DNA from: Schizochytrium sp. CCTCC M209059 | Taxonomy: Eukaryota > Sar > Bigyra > Thraustochytrida > Thraustochytriidae | Direction: 5' to 3' | Length of the DNA stretch: 64,000 nucleotides | NCBI GenBank assembly: GCA_000818945.1 | Contig: KN805395.1 | Span: forward strand, 232,749 to 296,748 | In this document: positions 10,047 to 20,273 of the stretch, in pieces | Numbering within the stretch: position 1 is the stretch's first letter | Layout: each line of letters begins with the position of its first letter | Notes under the pieces: generated by a model | Seen by the model: only the letters and a program-made list of their open reading frames with translations | What the model was told of the DNA's origin: nothing | Database searches by the model: none | Translations under genes and position numbers: made by a program

Positions 10047-12245
10047 TTACATGCACGAAACGCCATCTTCGAAGTCGGGCTCGTGATCATCAGGGTCAGA
10101 CATGGTCTTGGCCACGCAGACCGGGCCATTGACACCACGGAAAATACTGAAACGAACGCGCTCATAACGATTTCGTTGATCACTCCAGCGGAAGGACTTG
10201 CCCTGGCGATCTTTGATCCAGCGTAACCGCGACAGACGCAACGGTGATTGCTGTCCCAGGGGCAGGATCGAGTCCGACACAGGCTTCTTCTTCTCCTTGA
10301 TATTGGCCGTGTCATGACTGAAAGGGTTCTTCAGTTTCCCCGATACGCTCAGTCTGCGACGATTCGGTAGAGAGGCTCTTGTTTCGACGCGCGGATTCAA
10401 GACTTGCTGCGCGAACTTGGCGGGGTCTTCTTGCTCTTCTTCGGCATCCTCTTGCGCACGGCGAGGCCTAGTGTGGCGATGACTATGACTATGACGATGC
10501 GAAGACGACGACGAGCGGCGCTGGCGTCGAATAGACTTTAGCACCTCGTCCTCTCCTCTTTCATCAACAAGATCTGTCACAGATGTCCGATCATTGCCAT
10601 CATCCATATCCTTTGCTTCGTTCACCTTCTCCTCTTCGTCTTCTTCATAGCGTTGGCGCCGCTTGGGGCCTCGATGGGTACTGCGGTCGCCCTTGCTATG
10701 TCGCTGACTGCGGCGACGCGATGATGATGTGGACAGGGAAGTTGAAGTGGACGAACGACGATGGCGACGACTAGACGTTGAAAGACGACGGCCTCGATGG
10801 TCCGAGTCCACTTCATCGCGGTCGTCAACAAAGGATACCTCTTTCGCCTCGTCCTGGACCTCGGAATCGTGGCCTTCCAGATTCTCCTCATCCTCCTCTT
10901 CATTATTGTCGTACATGACTCCACGCGAAAGCAATGTTCCGGTTTGGCTCTGAGATTCTCGCCGCGTATAAATCGAGCTGCGTCGGCGGCTCGATTTGGA
11001 GGAGCCCCGGCGGCGGGGACTATTCTCAGAACCTTGGCTGCTACGCATTAACGGCTGCAAGGGGAAGTGTTGCTCCCCGTCTTCTTCGGCGTCGCTGAAG
11101 AGTGGTCTCGACTCGAAGCGAATTGAAAATTGACGATGCGATAAACGATTATCGCTATCGCACACCGTATTTCGCCGTGAAGATCTTAAACCTGCAAGCT
11201 TGCTGCTACTGCTGGCGGCGAAGGTGCTTGTGTTGAATTTGCCGTGATCAACAAGGGTTTCGTCGCTCTCGAGCGAAGTGCACAACGACGAGCGCCGCAA
11301 GCGCGAGGGCAAAGAATTTATCGAAGACCGCCGCTGCGAAGTGCGAGCACTAACGGGCTCTGCTTCGTGGCCGCGGATTGAAGCTCGCGAGGAACGGTTG
11401 CTCCTGCGGCTCGTGCGAGATGCGGACGACATGAACCGCGGGCGACGAGAAGGTGAGGCGCTCAACGCATCGTCTTCGTCTTCGTCATCATCATCCTCCC
11501 CCATGTCTTCGGAGTCATCCTCGTCGTTGTCACTGTAGTCGTCACTGAAGTCGACAAGAGCATCAGGTTCGATCATGCAGCGATCGAGCTCATCGGGGCT
11601 CAGGCGGTACTTTCGTGGAAGACGCTGCATGCTCTCCATAATATCTCCTTCTTTGCGCTCGATGATTGCTCTGACCAGGAGGAAGACCTCGTCGACCACG
11701 CTTTCCTTGCCGGCGTCGCTCGAGTGCTCAAAATGGGGGCCTTTCTTTTGGGCGCGGAGGAGCTCCTCGATAATACAATCCTGATTCTTGTAGAAATCGA
11801 TTGCCATGGCGAGGAGGCGGTCTTGAAAAGAGAACTCGGTGAAGTCATTGCTCCGCCGGCGCTTGCTATCGTCGCTGCTAGGGCGCTTCTTGAGGAAGAG
11901 GTCGGTGAAAGGGGCGGCAAAACGCATCTCTGTGAGCGGTTCGTAGCATTTGTCGGAGAGTTTGTTAAACGGGACCATGTCACGCTCGTACAGGTCGGGA
12001 CGCATGTCCATGCAGCACACGAGGTGACGCGCGACGCCAAAGACTCGGGAATGTCTGTTGAAGATTTCGAGTTCCTGCTTGTACGCGTTCATTTTCCAGG
12101 TCCAGTCCTCCCTGTTCTCCATGAACGCCTTTTCGCGCTTCAACTGGTGCTTGGGGTTGGGGCCTTGGCATCCCTTGCACCGTCCCTTTTTGCGCGCGCG
12201 GAGCTGCGGGCCGTCGCCGGCCTCCGCGTCCTGTTGCCTCGGCAT
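10047..12245 (-). CDS. Hypothetical Arg/Ser- and acidic-rich protein
   Basis: A 732-residue product I do not recognise. The first 210 residues look folded, with a CKGC motif, an aromatic segment around WTWKMNAYKQELEIF, and helices containing FQDRLLAMAIDFYKNQDCIIEELL. Residues about 235-260 are almost all Asp/Glu. The middle 350 residues are Ser/Arg-rich with repeated RRSS-type clusters, like SR or nuclear scaffold proteins. The last 90 residues are again less biased (RLRWIKDRQGKSFRWSD, then an acidic end). The composition suggests a nuclear, heavily phosphorylated protein, which is inference only. The ATG at 12245 is the first in frame. The Ser/Arg part is encoded by many codon types, so it is a genuine coding bias rather than a simple DNA repeat. 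Confidence 0.75.
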   Translation of the reverse strand: MPRQQDAEAGDGPQLRARKKGRCKGCQGPNPKHQLKREKAFMENREDWTWKMNAYKQELEIFNRHSRVFGVARHLVCCMDMRPDLYERDMVPFNKLSDKCYEPLTEMRFAAPFTDLFLKKRPSSDDSKRRRSNDFTEFSFQDRLLAMAIDFYKNQDCIIEELLRAQKKGPHFEHSSDAGKESVVDEVFLLVRAIIERKEGDIMESMQRLPRKYRLSPDELDRCMIEPDALVDFSDDYSDNDEDDSEDMGEDDDDEDEDDALSASPSRRPRFMSSASRTSRRSNRSSRASIRGHEAEPVSARTSQRRSSINSLPSRLRRSSLCTSLESDETLVDHGKFNTSTFAASSSSKLAGLRSSRRNTVCDSDNRLSHRQFSIRFESRPLFSDAEEDGEQHFPLQPLMRSSQGSENSPRRRGSSKSSRRRSSIYTRRESQSQTGTLLSRGVMYDNNEEEDEENLEGHDSEVQDEAKEVSFVDDRDEVDSDHRGRRLSTSSRRHRRSSTSTSLSTSSSRRRSQRHSKGDRSTHRGPKRRQRYEEDEEEKVNEAKDMDDGNDRTSVTDLVDERGEDEVLKSIRRQRRSSSSSHRHSHSHRHTRPRRAQEDAEEEQEDPAKFAQQVLNPRVETRASLPNRRRLSVSGKLKNPFSHDTANIKEKKKPVSDSILPLGQQSPLRLSRLRWIKDRQGKSFRWSDQRNRYERVRFSIFRGVNGPVCVAKTMSDPDDHEPDFEDGVSCM

Positions 12246-13244
12246 CCTCGCGCGTCAAAGCCTCGCCGCGGCGAGGCCGGGGCCGTCTCGTCCAACGTGT
12301 GCCTGCCTCTGCCCCGCCGCTTCGGCCAGGTACGGTACGAGACGCTTGGGGACGAAATGAGACGAGAGGGGATGCGTCGGCTCGACTTTTGAATGGAGTT
12401 GAGTTGAGTTGAGTTGAGATGAGATGAGTTTGCGCGTTGAGACCAGACGAGACGCGCGCTCGGGCGCCGAGACCTCGTCCGCTCGGTCCTTGCCGCGCTG
12501 GACTTCTCCTCTCCTTTCTCCCTTTCCGGCCGCCAGCCAGCCAAGCTAGCCCAGCCAGCCCAGCCCAGCCCAGCCAGCCCAGCCAGCCGCGAGCCGCCGA
12601 GGCGGGGGCCAACCTCGAGAAATGACGACCTCGCGGCCTCGCCTTCTCCCCGCGCGCTCGCGCACGGCCCTCGCCGCGCCGCGCCGCCCGGCCTCGGCGG
12701 CGCCCCGATGGTGGAAATGAAATGCCTCGCTGGCTCGCTGGCTCGCCCGCTCGCTCGCGCTTGCCCGCCCGCCCGCGCTTGCCCGCGCGCTCGCTCGCTC
12801 GCTCTCCCTCCGGGCAGGCAGGCCTCGCTCGCGCTCGCTCTCGCGCGTCTGCGCTGCGCGGGTCGCGGCTCGCTCGTTGCGGGTATGCGCGCCGCCGTCT
12901 GCGTCCTGCTTATTGCTTTCTTTCTTTCCTGCTTGCTTTCTTTCTTTCCTGCTTTCTTGCTTTCTTTCTCTGCTTTCTTGCTTTCTCGCTTTCTTTGTTT
13001 CTCTTTTTGGCTTCCTTCGTCTCTCTTTTCGGCTTTCTTTGTCTCTCCTCCGGGCCCCGCCTTGGAATATCATACTGTGCCTCGACAGGGGGATCCGGGA
13101 GGTCCTATACTCGCGCGCGGGACGCAGCATGCACAGACGAGGCGGAGAACGGAGGCCGAACGACCGCCCTCCCTGCGCCTCCCTCGCGGCGGAGGATCCT
13201 CCGCCGGCGGCCGGGCGGGCGGCGGGGAGAGGAGGGCGGGGGCC
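12246..13244. repeat. GC-rich intergenic DNA with short tandem repeats
   Basis: Contains GAGTT/GAGAT pentamers at about 12395-12430, CAGCC pentamers at about 12540-12595, GCTCG-rich DNA at 12720-12830 and a CTTTC-rich polypyrimidine stretch at 12900-13050. Long open frames on both strands are products of these repeats and show no protein-like features. I see no gene. Confidence 0.7.
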
Positions 13245-13464
13245 GGCCAGGCCAGGCCAGGCCAGGCCAGGCCAGGCCAGGCCAGGCCAGGCCAGGCCAG
13301 GCCAGGCCAGGCCAGGCCAGGCCAGGCCAGGCCAGGCCAGGCCAGGCCAGGCCAGGCCAGGCCAGGCCAGGCCAGGCCAGGCCAGGCCAGGCCAGGCCAG
13401 GCCAGGCCAGGCCAGGCCAGGCCAGGCCAGGCCAGGCCAGGCCAGGCCAGGCCAGGCCAGGCCA
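13245..13464. repeat. GGCCA pentanucleotide array, 44 units
   Basis: Forty-four perfect head-to-tail copies of the 5-bp unit GGCCA. The unit contains no stop in any frame on either strand, which creates long false open frames (ARPGQ- and LAWPG-type repeats). A 20-bp purine-rich interruption separates it from a second array. Confidence 0.95.
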
Positions 13465-13484
13465 CAGAGAAAGCAAGAAGGCAA

Positions 13485-13549
13485 GGCCAGGCCAGGCCAG
13501 GCCAGGCCAGGCCAGGCCAGGCCAGGCCAGGCCAGGCCAGGCCAGGCCC
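13485..13549. repeat. Second GGCCA pentanucleotide array, 12 units
   Basis: Twelve perfect copies of GGCCA plus a partial unit, in the same orientation as the 44-unit array 20 bp upstream. The two probably are one array broken by an insertion or mutation of a few units. Confidence 0.93.
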
Positions 13550-14138
13550 GCGTGGCCTCGCCGCAAGCTGAAGGAGACCTCGAGGAGTGGCAGGTTGTCC
13601 GTCCGGCAGGGAGCAGCAGCGCAGAGAGCGGCAGTTCGTCCGTGTAGATAGATTGTGCAGGAAAGATGGAAGGAGGGAGGAAGGCACAGCCGAAGAGAAC
13701 ACATCTGTGCGCAAGACACGGGGAACATGTAAGGAAAGAACGCAGAGGGAACGAGAGGGAGGGAAAGCAGCCTGAGCTGAGCCTGCTGAGCTGTGGGCGC
13801 GTTCGGCCCCCAGGCTGAACTGGTCTTCTTCTCCTTCTTTTCTCCTCCCGGCTGGGTGCTCGCAAGTTCGTTCGTTTGCCCCTTCGTTCCGCTTTCGGGC
13901 TGCTGCTTCTCTCGTCTCTCGTCCAAGCTCGCGCTGCCGGGCAGCCAGATCTTTGCCCGGATTCGTCGCGGATTCGGGAGCCAGCCAAGGCGAGCGGCGA
14001 CGTGGACCATTAAGATAGACTTGGCCCGCGAGGAGACCGACCGATGGCAGGATGCCTGTGTCGAAGCCTCGGCCACAGACGGACGGCAATAATGGTCGTT
14101 GCGTTTATTACTGTTACTACAAGACGGTGCCACGCATG
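13550..14138. other. Intergenic region 3' of the MAP3K gene
   Basis: GC-rich DNA between the pentanucleotide arrays and the stop of the MAP3K-epsilon-like gene. It must hold that gene's 3' untranslated region. No other feature seen. Confidence 0.5.
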
Positions 14139-17100
14139 TCAAAAGGCCGCGGTGGGCATCAAGGCGGCCTTCCACTCGTCGAGAAGCTGGTTGGCGATCT
14201 CCACCACGAGGACACGATGGGCGTCCTCGGCCTGCTTGGCGAGCTTCGAGACGACGGCGAAAAGGTTGTGTTCAAGAACAAGGTGCTCCAGGTCTTGGTG
14301 GTGCTCGCCAATGATCTTGAGCATCTTGAGCAGGTTGATGCGCACCTCGGCCTTGGGGAAACTGAGGCGGGCCACGAGCTCCGCCATAAACAATCCCGAA
14401 CGCCCAATCGCCTCCGACAACTTGGCGCTGCGCGTGAGCATGAGGAGAAGCTCCTTGACATAGTTCTCAAACGCACTCCCCTGCGCAGATTGAAAGAGCG
14501 TCACCAGACACTGCAGCGATCGAGGCCGCAAAACCGCGCGCTCCACCTCTGGGCTTGCGTGCGTAAGCCACGCGCCAAGCGAAATAAGAGCTTTTTCCTG
14601 CCAGAATACGTCCCCGCTGACCAAAAGGTCCAGGTAGAACTCGAGCGCCTCGCAGCGCCACAGCTGGTCGCGCGTCAGGTCCGAGGTGTGCGCAAAGTCA
14701 GTCAATATCTGCAAGGCGAACGTCTTGACCGGACTCCGCGTTGCGACAGCGTCCATTAGGTATGGGATGATGCCCGAGATGGCGGCTTGCTCTTGACGCG
14801 AGCGACTCAGTCGGCAAAGGTAGAACATGGCCAACATTACCAGATTCTGCACCTCCTTGACAAGCTGCTCCTGTGAGGCGCTGAGCTGCCGACCGGGGAG
14901 GAAGGAGTTGTTGCGCCGTCGACGCCGCGAACCTGGACTCGCGGGATCCTCCTCCTCGACTGCGTTGCCTGCGCCACCATTTCGCGCGCCGCGCTCGCCG
15001 CCTTTGGTCGGTCCAGACGCCGCCTTCTCGCGAGCGAGCTTGCTCATCGACGAACAGTACGCCAAAAATGGCACGAGCGTGGGAATCGCCCCGGCAGCCT
15101 CGAGCGCGTCCAAAACCGAGGGCTCCATGCTCAGGTTCTTGACGCACTTGAGCAGCGTCTTGATGAGGGGTCCGATTTCTTCCTCGCCCAGAGCGACCTT
15201 CCCAGAGCGGCCCACCTCGCGTGGATCCGTCCGCCGTCCGCCGCCGATGCTGCTGCTGCTACCGCCGCCGACCCCACCCATGAGGCTATGGCTACTGCCG
15301 CGACCCAGAGCCAGACCTGGCTGGAAAAATGGCGCCTCCAAGGTCAGCGTGCGCAGAATGCCTTCGAGCACGGCCGTATCGGCAAAATGCTGCTTCACTA
15401 CGCTGTCGCCGTGCGAAAACACAAGCAAGGTCTCACAAATGTCCATAATCAGACTCGACGCCTCAAAGCCAAGCTGAGCGCACTCTGCCTCGCCCTTGGG
15501 GCTCCGGCAGTGTTCCAAGAGGGCCACCAGCTGCCGCAGCACGCCCTCCTTGGCAAACAGCCTACAAAAGTCATTCTTGGGGATCGTTCCACGGCCTCCG
15601 CCAATCGTGCTCAGATCAAAAACACGCTTGATGCCCTCGACGGCAACGCACGCCAAGGCAATATCCGGAACTTGCTGCCCCACGCCCAACGCCGCGCGCA
15701 AACTCGCGGCCTCTGGCGTCTCTCCAGGAATACTGCATGGGACAAGAAGACCAGCGAGCACTGGCAGTCCACCACACGCTACAAACATTTGCAGCGTCAC
15801 GCCACTTGTCTTGAGAAACTGCCGCACCAGCGAGGCAGCCTGCAGCCGGATCGGCCGACTCACGGCTGGCCGGCAGAACTTGGCCACAATTGGGATGAGA
15901 CCTGCAAGCGACAACAGCTCCTGAAACTCCTTATCGTTCTCGATGATCTGCCCCACGACCTTGAGAACCGCGTGCAGAACCTTGGTGTTCGACATCTCCA
16001 GCATGTCCATGATGGGAATCACGCCATGATGCGTTAACAGCGTACGACGCTGCGCAGGCTGCTCGCGAAAGAGAGTTGTCAGTTTCGCACACGCATTCAG
16101 CACAACATCGTCGTCCTGTTCCGGGTGTAACAGGGAAATGAGCTTTTCCACTTGCTGCGAGTGCTGAGCCTCGAGGCTGCGCCCTGCATCCTCGATAAAG
16201 TCCCGCTCATCGTCGTCCTCTTCTTCAAAGAACTCGTCCAGAAACGGGTCTGCATCGCGCCCAGCCTCGTCTTCGTCGTCGACACCATCCGCGCCGCCGC
16301 CGCCGCCGCCGCCGCCGATGCGCCCACGTTTACCGCTACCGTCTGCGCCTGCTGCCTCTGCCGCCGCAGCTGCCATTCTCCGCCGCAACACCTCGATGAC
16401 GTCAGACCCGGCAGTGTCCGTACGTGACGAGAACGAGCGCGTACCCGAAGAAGTTCCGCCGACGCCAAAATCCAAAAAGTCGTCCTCTCCTGTCCCTGAC
16501 TCACGAAATCGTGCCAGGCGTGACTCCAGCGTATGGTGGACGACGCCCTTGTCCAGAGCACCTTGTTTCTCAAGCTCGCGCGTCAGAGGCTTAACGTCCG
16601 CGTCTTCTCCAAAGGCGCCATCGAGGTCGTCCATGTCAACGTCGCCCATCGCGAGGTCCCCTGCTTGGACTTGCCCACGGAGACTTGCGAGCTTCCCGCT
16701 GACGCGACTTCCCATCATGGCGCGAAATTCGTCTCGGATCTTCTGTCCTGCTTCTCCGTCTTCTACATCTCCGAAGCCAAAGTCGAGCTCGTCCGAGTCA
16801 TTATCGGAATCATCATCGTTTTTATCCTGTTGCCGCGACTTTAACTGCTGAGAGGCTTTCGCCTTGCCACTGCCGCTGCGTCGTGACCTTCGACGTTCGA
16901 GGCCGCGTTTGCTCCGCTGTTTACGACTTCGATTGGCAGCATCGCGCAAATCGCTTCCATCCCATTTGCTCCAGTCCTCCTCCTCCTCGTCATCGTCCTC
17001 GTCGTCATCATCGTCCTCGTCCTCGTCCTCGTCATCGTGAGCCGTCTTTCCCGAAGCGTGGCGGGGAGACCCTCCATCGGCCTTAGTCGAGGCCTGTTGC

Positions 17101-18263
17101 TTACTACTCCGTTCAACCTCCTTTTGCGCCTGCAAGAGCCCCTCTGCGCGTTGTGCTTCTGAGAGACGGATTGTGTTCATTACCGACTTGCGCCATCGCG
17201 AACGCTGCTCCGAGGACACTCGCTTACTCGTTCGGCTCAGCCGCTTACTGTGTCGCTTCTTGCGTGCTTCCTCGCTATCGTCTGCGGCGGCCGCCGCAGA
17301 CGAGGACGCCGCAGAGACCCGACCCTCACGACGCCCGCCCGCTTTATTGTCCAGTTCAGAGTCGCTGCCCGCGAGCAGGGGATCTTCGGCACCATCGCTC
17401 GAGATGGCGCCGCCCTCGTCGGGATCATCAGAAAAGTCAGGCTGCTGCACATCGCGTGTCTTTTGCACCCATCGATGCCGTAGCAAATCCTTTGCTGTGC
17501 TCCGCAGTCGCGGTTCCTTCTTGAAACAAAGCACCAGAAAATCGCGCAGCGCAGGACTCAAGCCTTCTGGCAGCGGTGGATGTTCATCCTGGACAATACG
17601 ATACAAGGCGGCCATGGGTGGAATGTCAAAGTACGGGGGTTTCAGTGTAAGCAACTCGATAATTGTGCAGCCTACGCTCCAAATATCGCAGGCTGTCGTA
17701 GGGCCCGAAATTTCAATAATCTCGGGCGCCATCCAGTACGGCGTACCCACAACGTCGTTGCTCTGCGCAGAGGTATGTGTGGCGACACCAAAGTCAGCCA
17801 GCTTGACCAAACCCTGCTTGGTGGTGAGAATGTTGGCGCCCTTGATATCACGGTGAATGACACCTTGGTCGTGCAAGTATGCAAGACCCATGAGTACCTG
17901 GCGAATATACAGGGCACACAAGCTCTGCGAGAGTGCTCCAAACAGCTTGAGATTCCGCGCAAGAGATCCATTTTCCATGTATTCAAGTACAATGTGCAAA
18001 TGATCGTGCGTACGAACTGTGTCAATGTACTTGACAATATTTGGATGATCGAGCTTCTTCAGCAGAGAGACCTCTTCTTCGATGAGACGCAGGCTTTCTT
18101 TGTTCAGATTCCGCAGGCCGATTCGTTTCACAGCCACCGTCTCGCCTGTTTCCGAGTTTCTGCATGCGAACACGGTGCCGAATCCACCGCGCCCGATCTC
18201 CTCGCCGAGCGTGTACTTTTCGCTAATCTTTTGCCCAAGTCTGGACCCAGCATGGTGCACCAT
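14139..18263 (-). CDS. MAP3K-epsilon/Cdc7-type protein kinase with C-terminal armadillo-like repeats
   Basis: A Ser/Thr kinase of the STE group. Relatives are plant MAP3K-epsilon, fission yeast Cdc7 and Dictyostelium SepA, which act in septation, cytokinesis and cell-growth control. The 1,374-residue product has an N-terminal kinase domain (about 17-275) with GRGGFGTV, ATP-binding Lys46 (AVK), HRDIKGAN (from 137), DFG (157-159) and GTPYWMAPE. A long acidic and Ser/Lys-rich linker follows (about 280-690), including poly-Asp/Glu and poly-Gly stretches. The C-terminal half is helical with armadillo/HEAT character, starting near VEKLISLLHPEQDDDVVLNAC. N-terminal kinase plus C-terminal ARM repeats is the diagnostic architecture. 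The ATG at 18263 is the first in frame. No introns. Confidence 0.9.
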   Translation of the reverse strand: MVHHAGSRLGQKISEKYTLGEEIGRGGFGTVFACRNSETGETVAVKRIGLRNLNKESLRLIEEEVSLLKKLDHPNIVKYIDTVRTHDHLHIVLEYMENGSLARNLKLFGALSQSLCALYIRQVLMGLAYLHDQGVIHRDIKGANILTTKQGLVKLADFGVATHTSAQSNDVVGTPYWMAPEIIEISGPTTACDIWSVGCTIIELLTLKPPYFDIPPMAALYRIVQDEHPPLPEGLSPALRDFLVLCFKKEPRLRSTAKDLLRHRWVQKTRDVQQPDFSDDPDEGGAISSDGAEDPLLAGSDSELDNKAGGRREGRVSAASSSAAAAADDSEEARKKRHSKRLSRTSKRVSSEQRSRWRKSVMNTIRLSEAQRAEGLLQAQKEVERSSKQQASTKADGGSPRHASGKTAHDDEDEDEDDDDDEDDDEEEEDWSKWDGSDLRDAANRSRKQRSKRGLERRRSRRSGSGKAKASQQLKSRQQDKNDDDSDNDSDELDFGFGDVEDGEAGQKIRDEFRAMMGSRVSGKLASLRGQVQAGDLAMGDVDMDDLDGAFGEDADVKPLTRELEKQGALDKGVVHHTLESRLARFRESGTGEDDFLDFGVGGTSSGTRSFSSRTDTAGSDVIEVLRRRMAAAAAEAAGADGSGKRGRIGGGGGGGGADGVDDEDEAGRDADPFLDEFFEEEDDDERDFIEDAGRSLEAQHSQQVEKLISLLHPEQDDDVVLNACAKLTTLFREQPAQRRTLLTHHGVIPIMDMLEMSNTKVLHAVLKVVGQIIENDKEFQELLSLAGLIPIVAKFCRPAVSRPIRLQAASLVRQFLKTSGVTLQMFVACGGLPVLAGLLVPCSIPGETPEAASLRAALGVGQQVPDIALACVAVEGIKRVFDLSTIGGGRGTIPKNDFCRLFAKEGVLRQLVALLEHCRSPKGEAECAQLGFEASSLIMDICETLLVFSHGDSVVKQHFADTAVLEGILRTLTLEAPFFQPGLALGRGSSHSLMGGVGGGSSSSIGGGRRTDPREVGRSGKVALGEEEIGPLIKTLLKCVKNLSMEPSVLDALEAAGAIPTLVPFLAYCSSMSKLAREKAASGPTKGGERGARNGGAGNAVEEEDPASPGSRRRRRNNSFLPGRQLSASQEQLVKEVQNLVMLAMFYLCRLSRSRQEQAAISGIIPYLMDAVATRSPVKTFALQILTDFAHTSDLTRDQLWRCEALEFYLDLLVSGDVFWQEKALISLGAWLTHASPEVERAVLRPRSLQCLVTLFQSAQGSAFENYVKELLLMLTRSAKLSEAIGRSGLFMAELVARLSFPKAEVRINLLKMLKIIGEHHQDLEHLVLEHNLFAVVSKLAKQAEDAHRVLVVEIANQLLDEWKAALMPTAAF

Positions 18264-19265
18264 CACTGCGTCAACGATGTAAAACCTGCTGCTCGTCCTA
18301 CTCCTGATCTAGCTGCTACTAATGTGCTGTTGCTGCTGTTTGGGCTGCTGTTTTGGTTGTTGATTTTACTGCTGCTCCTGGAGCTTGGTTTCCAACCGCT
18401 TTCCTTGATGCAGTTGATACTCCTGCTGCTGCTGCTGCTGCTGCTGCCGTCGCTCGCGCGCGCGTGTACGCGGCAGGCAAACAGGCAGGCACGCAAGCTC
18501 CTTCCCCGCGCGGGCGACGAGGGTCCCAGCTAGGAGCAACCGCCCGGCCGGCTGGGCGGGCGAAATCAAGAAAGAAGGCAAGAAAGCAAGGAACCTCGAA
18601 CCGCGGCGCGGGCGAGCGAGCGAGCAGAGGCGTCTCGACGGCCGAGGCGCCAGCGACCGGGCCCGCCCCGTGCCGAGCGCGGCTTCGCGGCGCAAGACGC
18701 CGGCGGGGATCGGGATGTCTGTCACTGACTGACGACTGCACCCCGATTGACTGCCCGCATCCTTTCCCACGAAGAGACCTATTCTGCTCGCGAAGAGACC
18801 CAAAAAAGCCGCCCCGCCGCCGCCGGCATCCCGGCACAGCTAGATCCGAGCGAGCCCGCGACCATCATGACGATTGACCGCGGCCGCGAGGGGATCCAGC
18901 TGGCGCAAGGCCGCGTCGAGGGCGACGAGCGCGCAATTTCTTTTTCAGAAAACGCGCAGCTTCGCTCGGGCGCGGCGTGCGTGCATGGTCGCACTTTGGA
19001 GCCATGGTCGCGCATTTTGGAACCCTGGCGGGGGGGGTCGGTGCGCACGTGCAACGAACCGCGACCGAGGCCCAGCTGAGCCGCGCGAAGCCGCGCTGAC
19101 GAGGCAGAACAACTTCGTACGCGGCCGCGGGCGGCTGCGCGCAGAGCGCCGGGGAGAACTGGAGCAAGGCGACGCAGAGGCAGACCTCGAGGAGGCGATA
19201 GCAGCAGCAGCAGCGGCGGCGAGATCTAGTGGACGAAGCTGCGTCCTCCATCTTGCGCGTCATCC
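18264..19265. other. Divergent promoter region with a CTG/CAG microsatellite
   Basis: Shared 1-kb region between the MAP3K gene (minus) and the CREST gene (plus). A (CTG)n run lies at about 18424-18447 within broader CTG-rich DNA, which would be in the 5' leader of the MAP3K transcript. The rest is very GC-rich. Frames through the repeat give poly-Gln or poly-Leu and are not credible genes. Confidence 0.55.
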
Positions 19266-19925
19266 ATGACAGCCGTACTGACCACGGCCGCCCAGGCGGT
19301 ACGGCCGCAGGACGCGGGCGGCGACGACAGAGATGCACGGAAAGATGTCGTCGGCAGGGAGAATGTCGTGCGCGTCAAGAAACGGCCAAATCTTGCGCGG
19401 AAGAGCGTCAAGTTCGTCGTGGAGAGCGTCCTCGAGGCCGCGGAAAATACCTTCTCGATCTGGAGCGACGTAGAAAAGGCGCTGCGCGCGGAGACGCACG
19501 GGGAGCACGGTCATCAGTGCAAGAGAAGCTGCTTAGAGCCTCTGGTGTGGACTAACTTTCTTCTCATCGTCCCCGCTCTCATGTACTACTTGAACGGATT
19601 CACCATGGCTTGCGCTGGCGTCATTCTGAGCTCTTCCCTCTCGTTTCTATATCACATGTACGCCGAAGCCGTGCACTGGCATCTGGTGGCGGATAAAATT
19701 GGCGCTCTTGCTGCTTTCGCGAGCACTGTCCCGCATGTCGCGCCACTCCTCTCTCCCATCGGCCTTGTGGTCGCCTGTTTTCTCGTCTGCCTGGCATTCT
19801 GGTTCAAACACCACCAGGACCACAACTACGCCGTCTACCATTCCTTGTGGCATGCCAGCATTTTTGTGGGCCAGGTCTTTCTCACTTTACATCTCGACTT
19901 TACGCTGCTGCACCTGTTTGCCTGA
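19266..19925 (+). CDS. CREST-superfamily predicted membrane hydrolase
   Basis: A 219-residue protein with a hydrophilic N-terminus of about 90 residues followed by about five membrane segments. It carries the complete CREST signature: Ser126-x3-His130 (SFLYH), Asp143 (VADKIG) and His192-x3-His196 (HSLWH). In characterised members (alkaline ceramidases, adiponectin receptors, Per1/PGAP3) these residues form a metal-dependent hydrolase site within the membrane. A lipid amide or ester hydrolase acting in an internal membrane is therefore plausible, but the substrate cannot be read from sequence. The protein is shorter than ceramidases and PAQR receptors and could be closer to the myomaker/TMEM8 or uncharacterised branches. 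The ATG at 19266 is preceded by GC-rich leader. Confidence 0.72.
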   Translation: MTAVLTTAAQAVRPQDAGGDDRDARKDVVGRENVVRVKKRPNLARKSVKFVVESVLEAAENTFSIWSDVEKALRAETHGEHGHQCKRSCLEPLVWTNFLLIVPALMYYLNGFTMACAGVILSSSLSFLYHMYAEAVHWHLVADKIGALAAFASTVPHVAPLLSPIGLVVACFLVCLAFWFKHHQDHNYAVYHSLWHASIFVGQVFLTLHLDFTLLHLFA

Positions 19926-20273
19926 AACAGGGGTTCCAAGCACAGTTCTTTTCCCTCCTCTCACTTATTCTAATTCGCCATTCACCTCGAAGCAGATTTT
20001 TTTTCTCTTTTTGTTTTGGCCTAGCCTACGTCGATCGTACCCACCACAAAATGAGCGCATTGTCATTTGTCAGAATTTCACCTATACGCTTTTCGCTGTC
20101 AGCACATCGGATCAACAAAAATTTACTTCATGAATGACAAATCTAAAGAAGAAGAAAAAGTGGCCAAGGCCATGTTCAATGTATTTACTATTCTTTTCTC
20201 CCTTCATTGACTATTTGGCCATTCGTGCGCTCTGCAGTCTGACCCAAATCAGATATTAGGTCCAGCACACGAC
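19926..20273. other. Convergent 3' region, CREST gene and Raptor
   Basis: AT-richer DNA holding the two facing 3' untranslated regions. No gene or repeat seen. Confidence 0.5.

Noticed and set aside
12546..14175. Several open frames of 250-480 codons on both strands across the GGCCA arrays
   Set aside because: The 5-bp unit lacks stop codons in all six frames, so these frames are by-products. Their flanks are also low-complexity and most lack conserved sequence.
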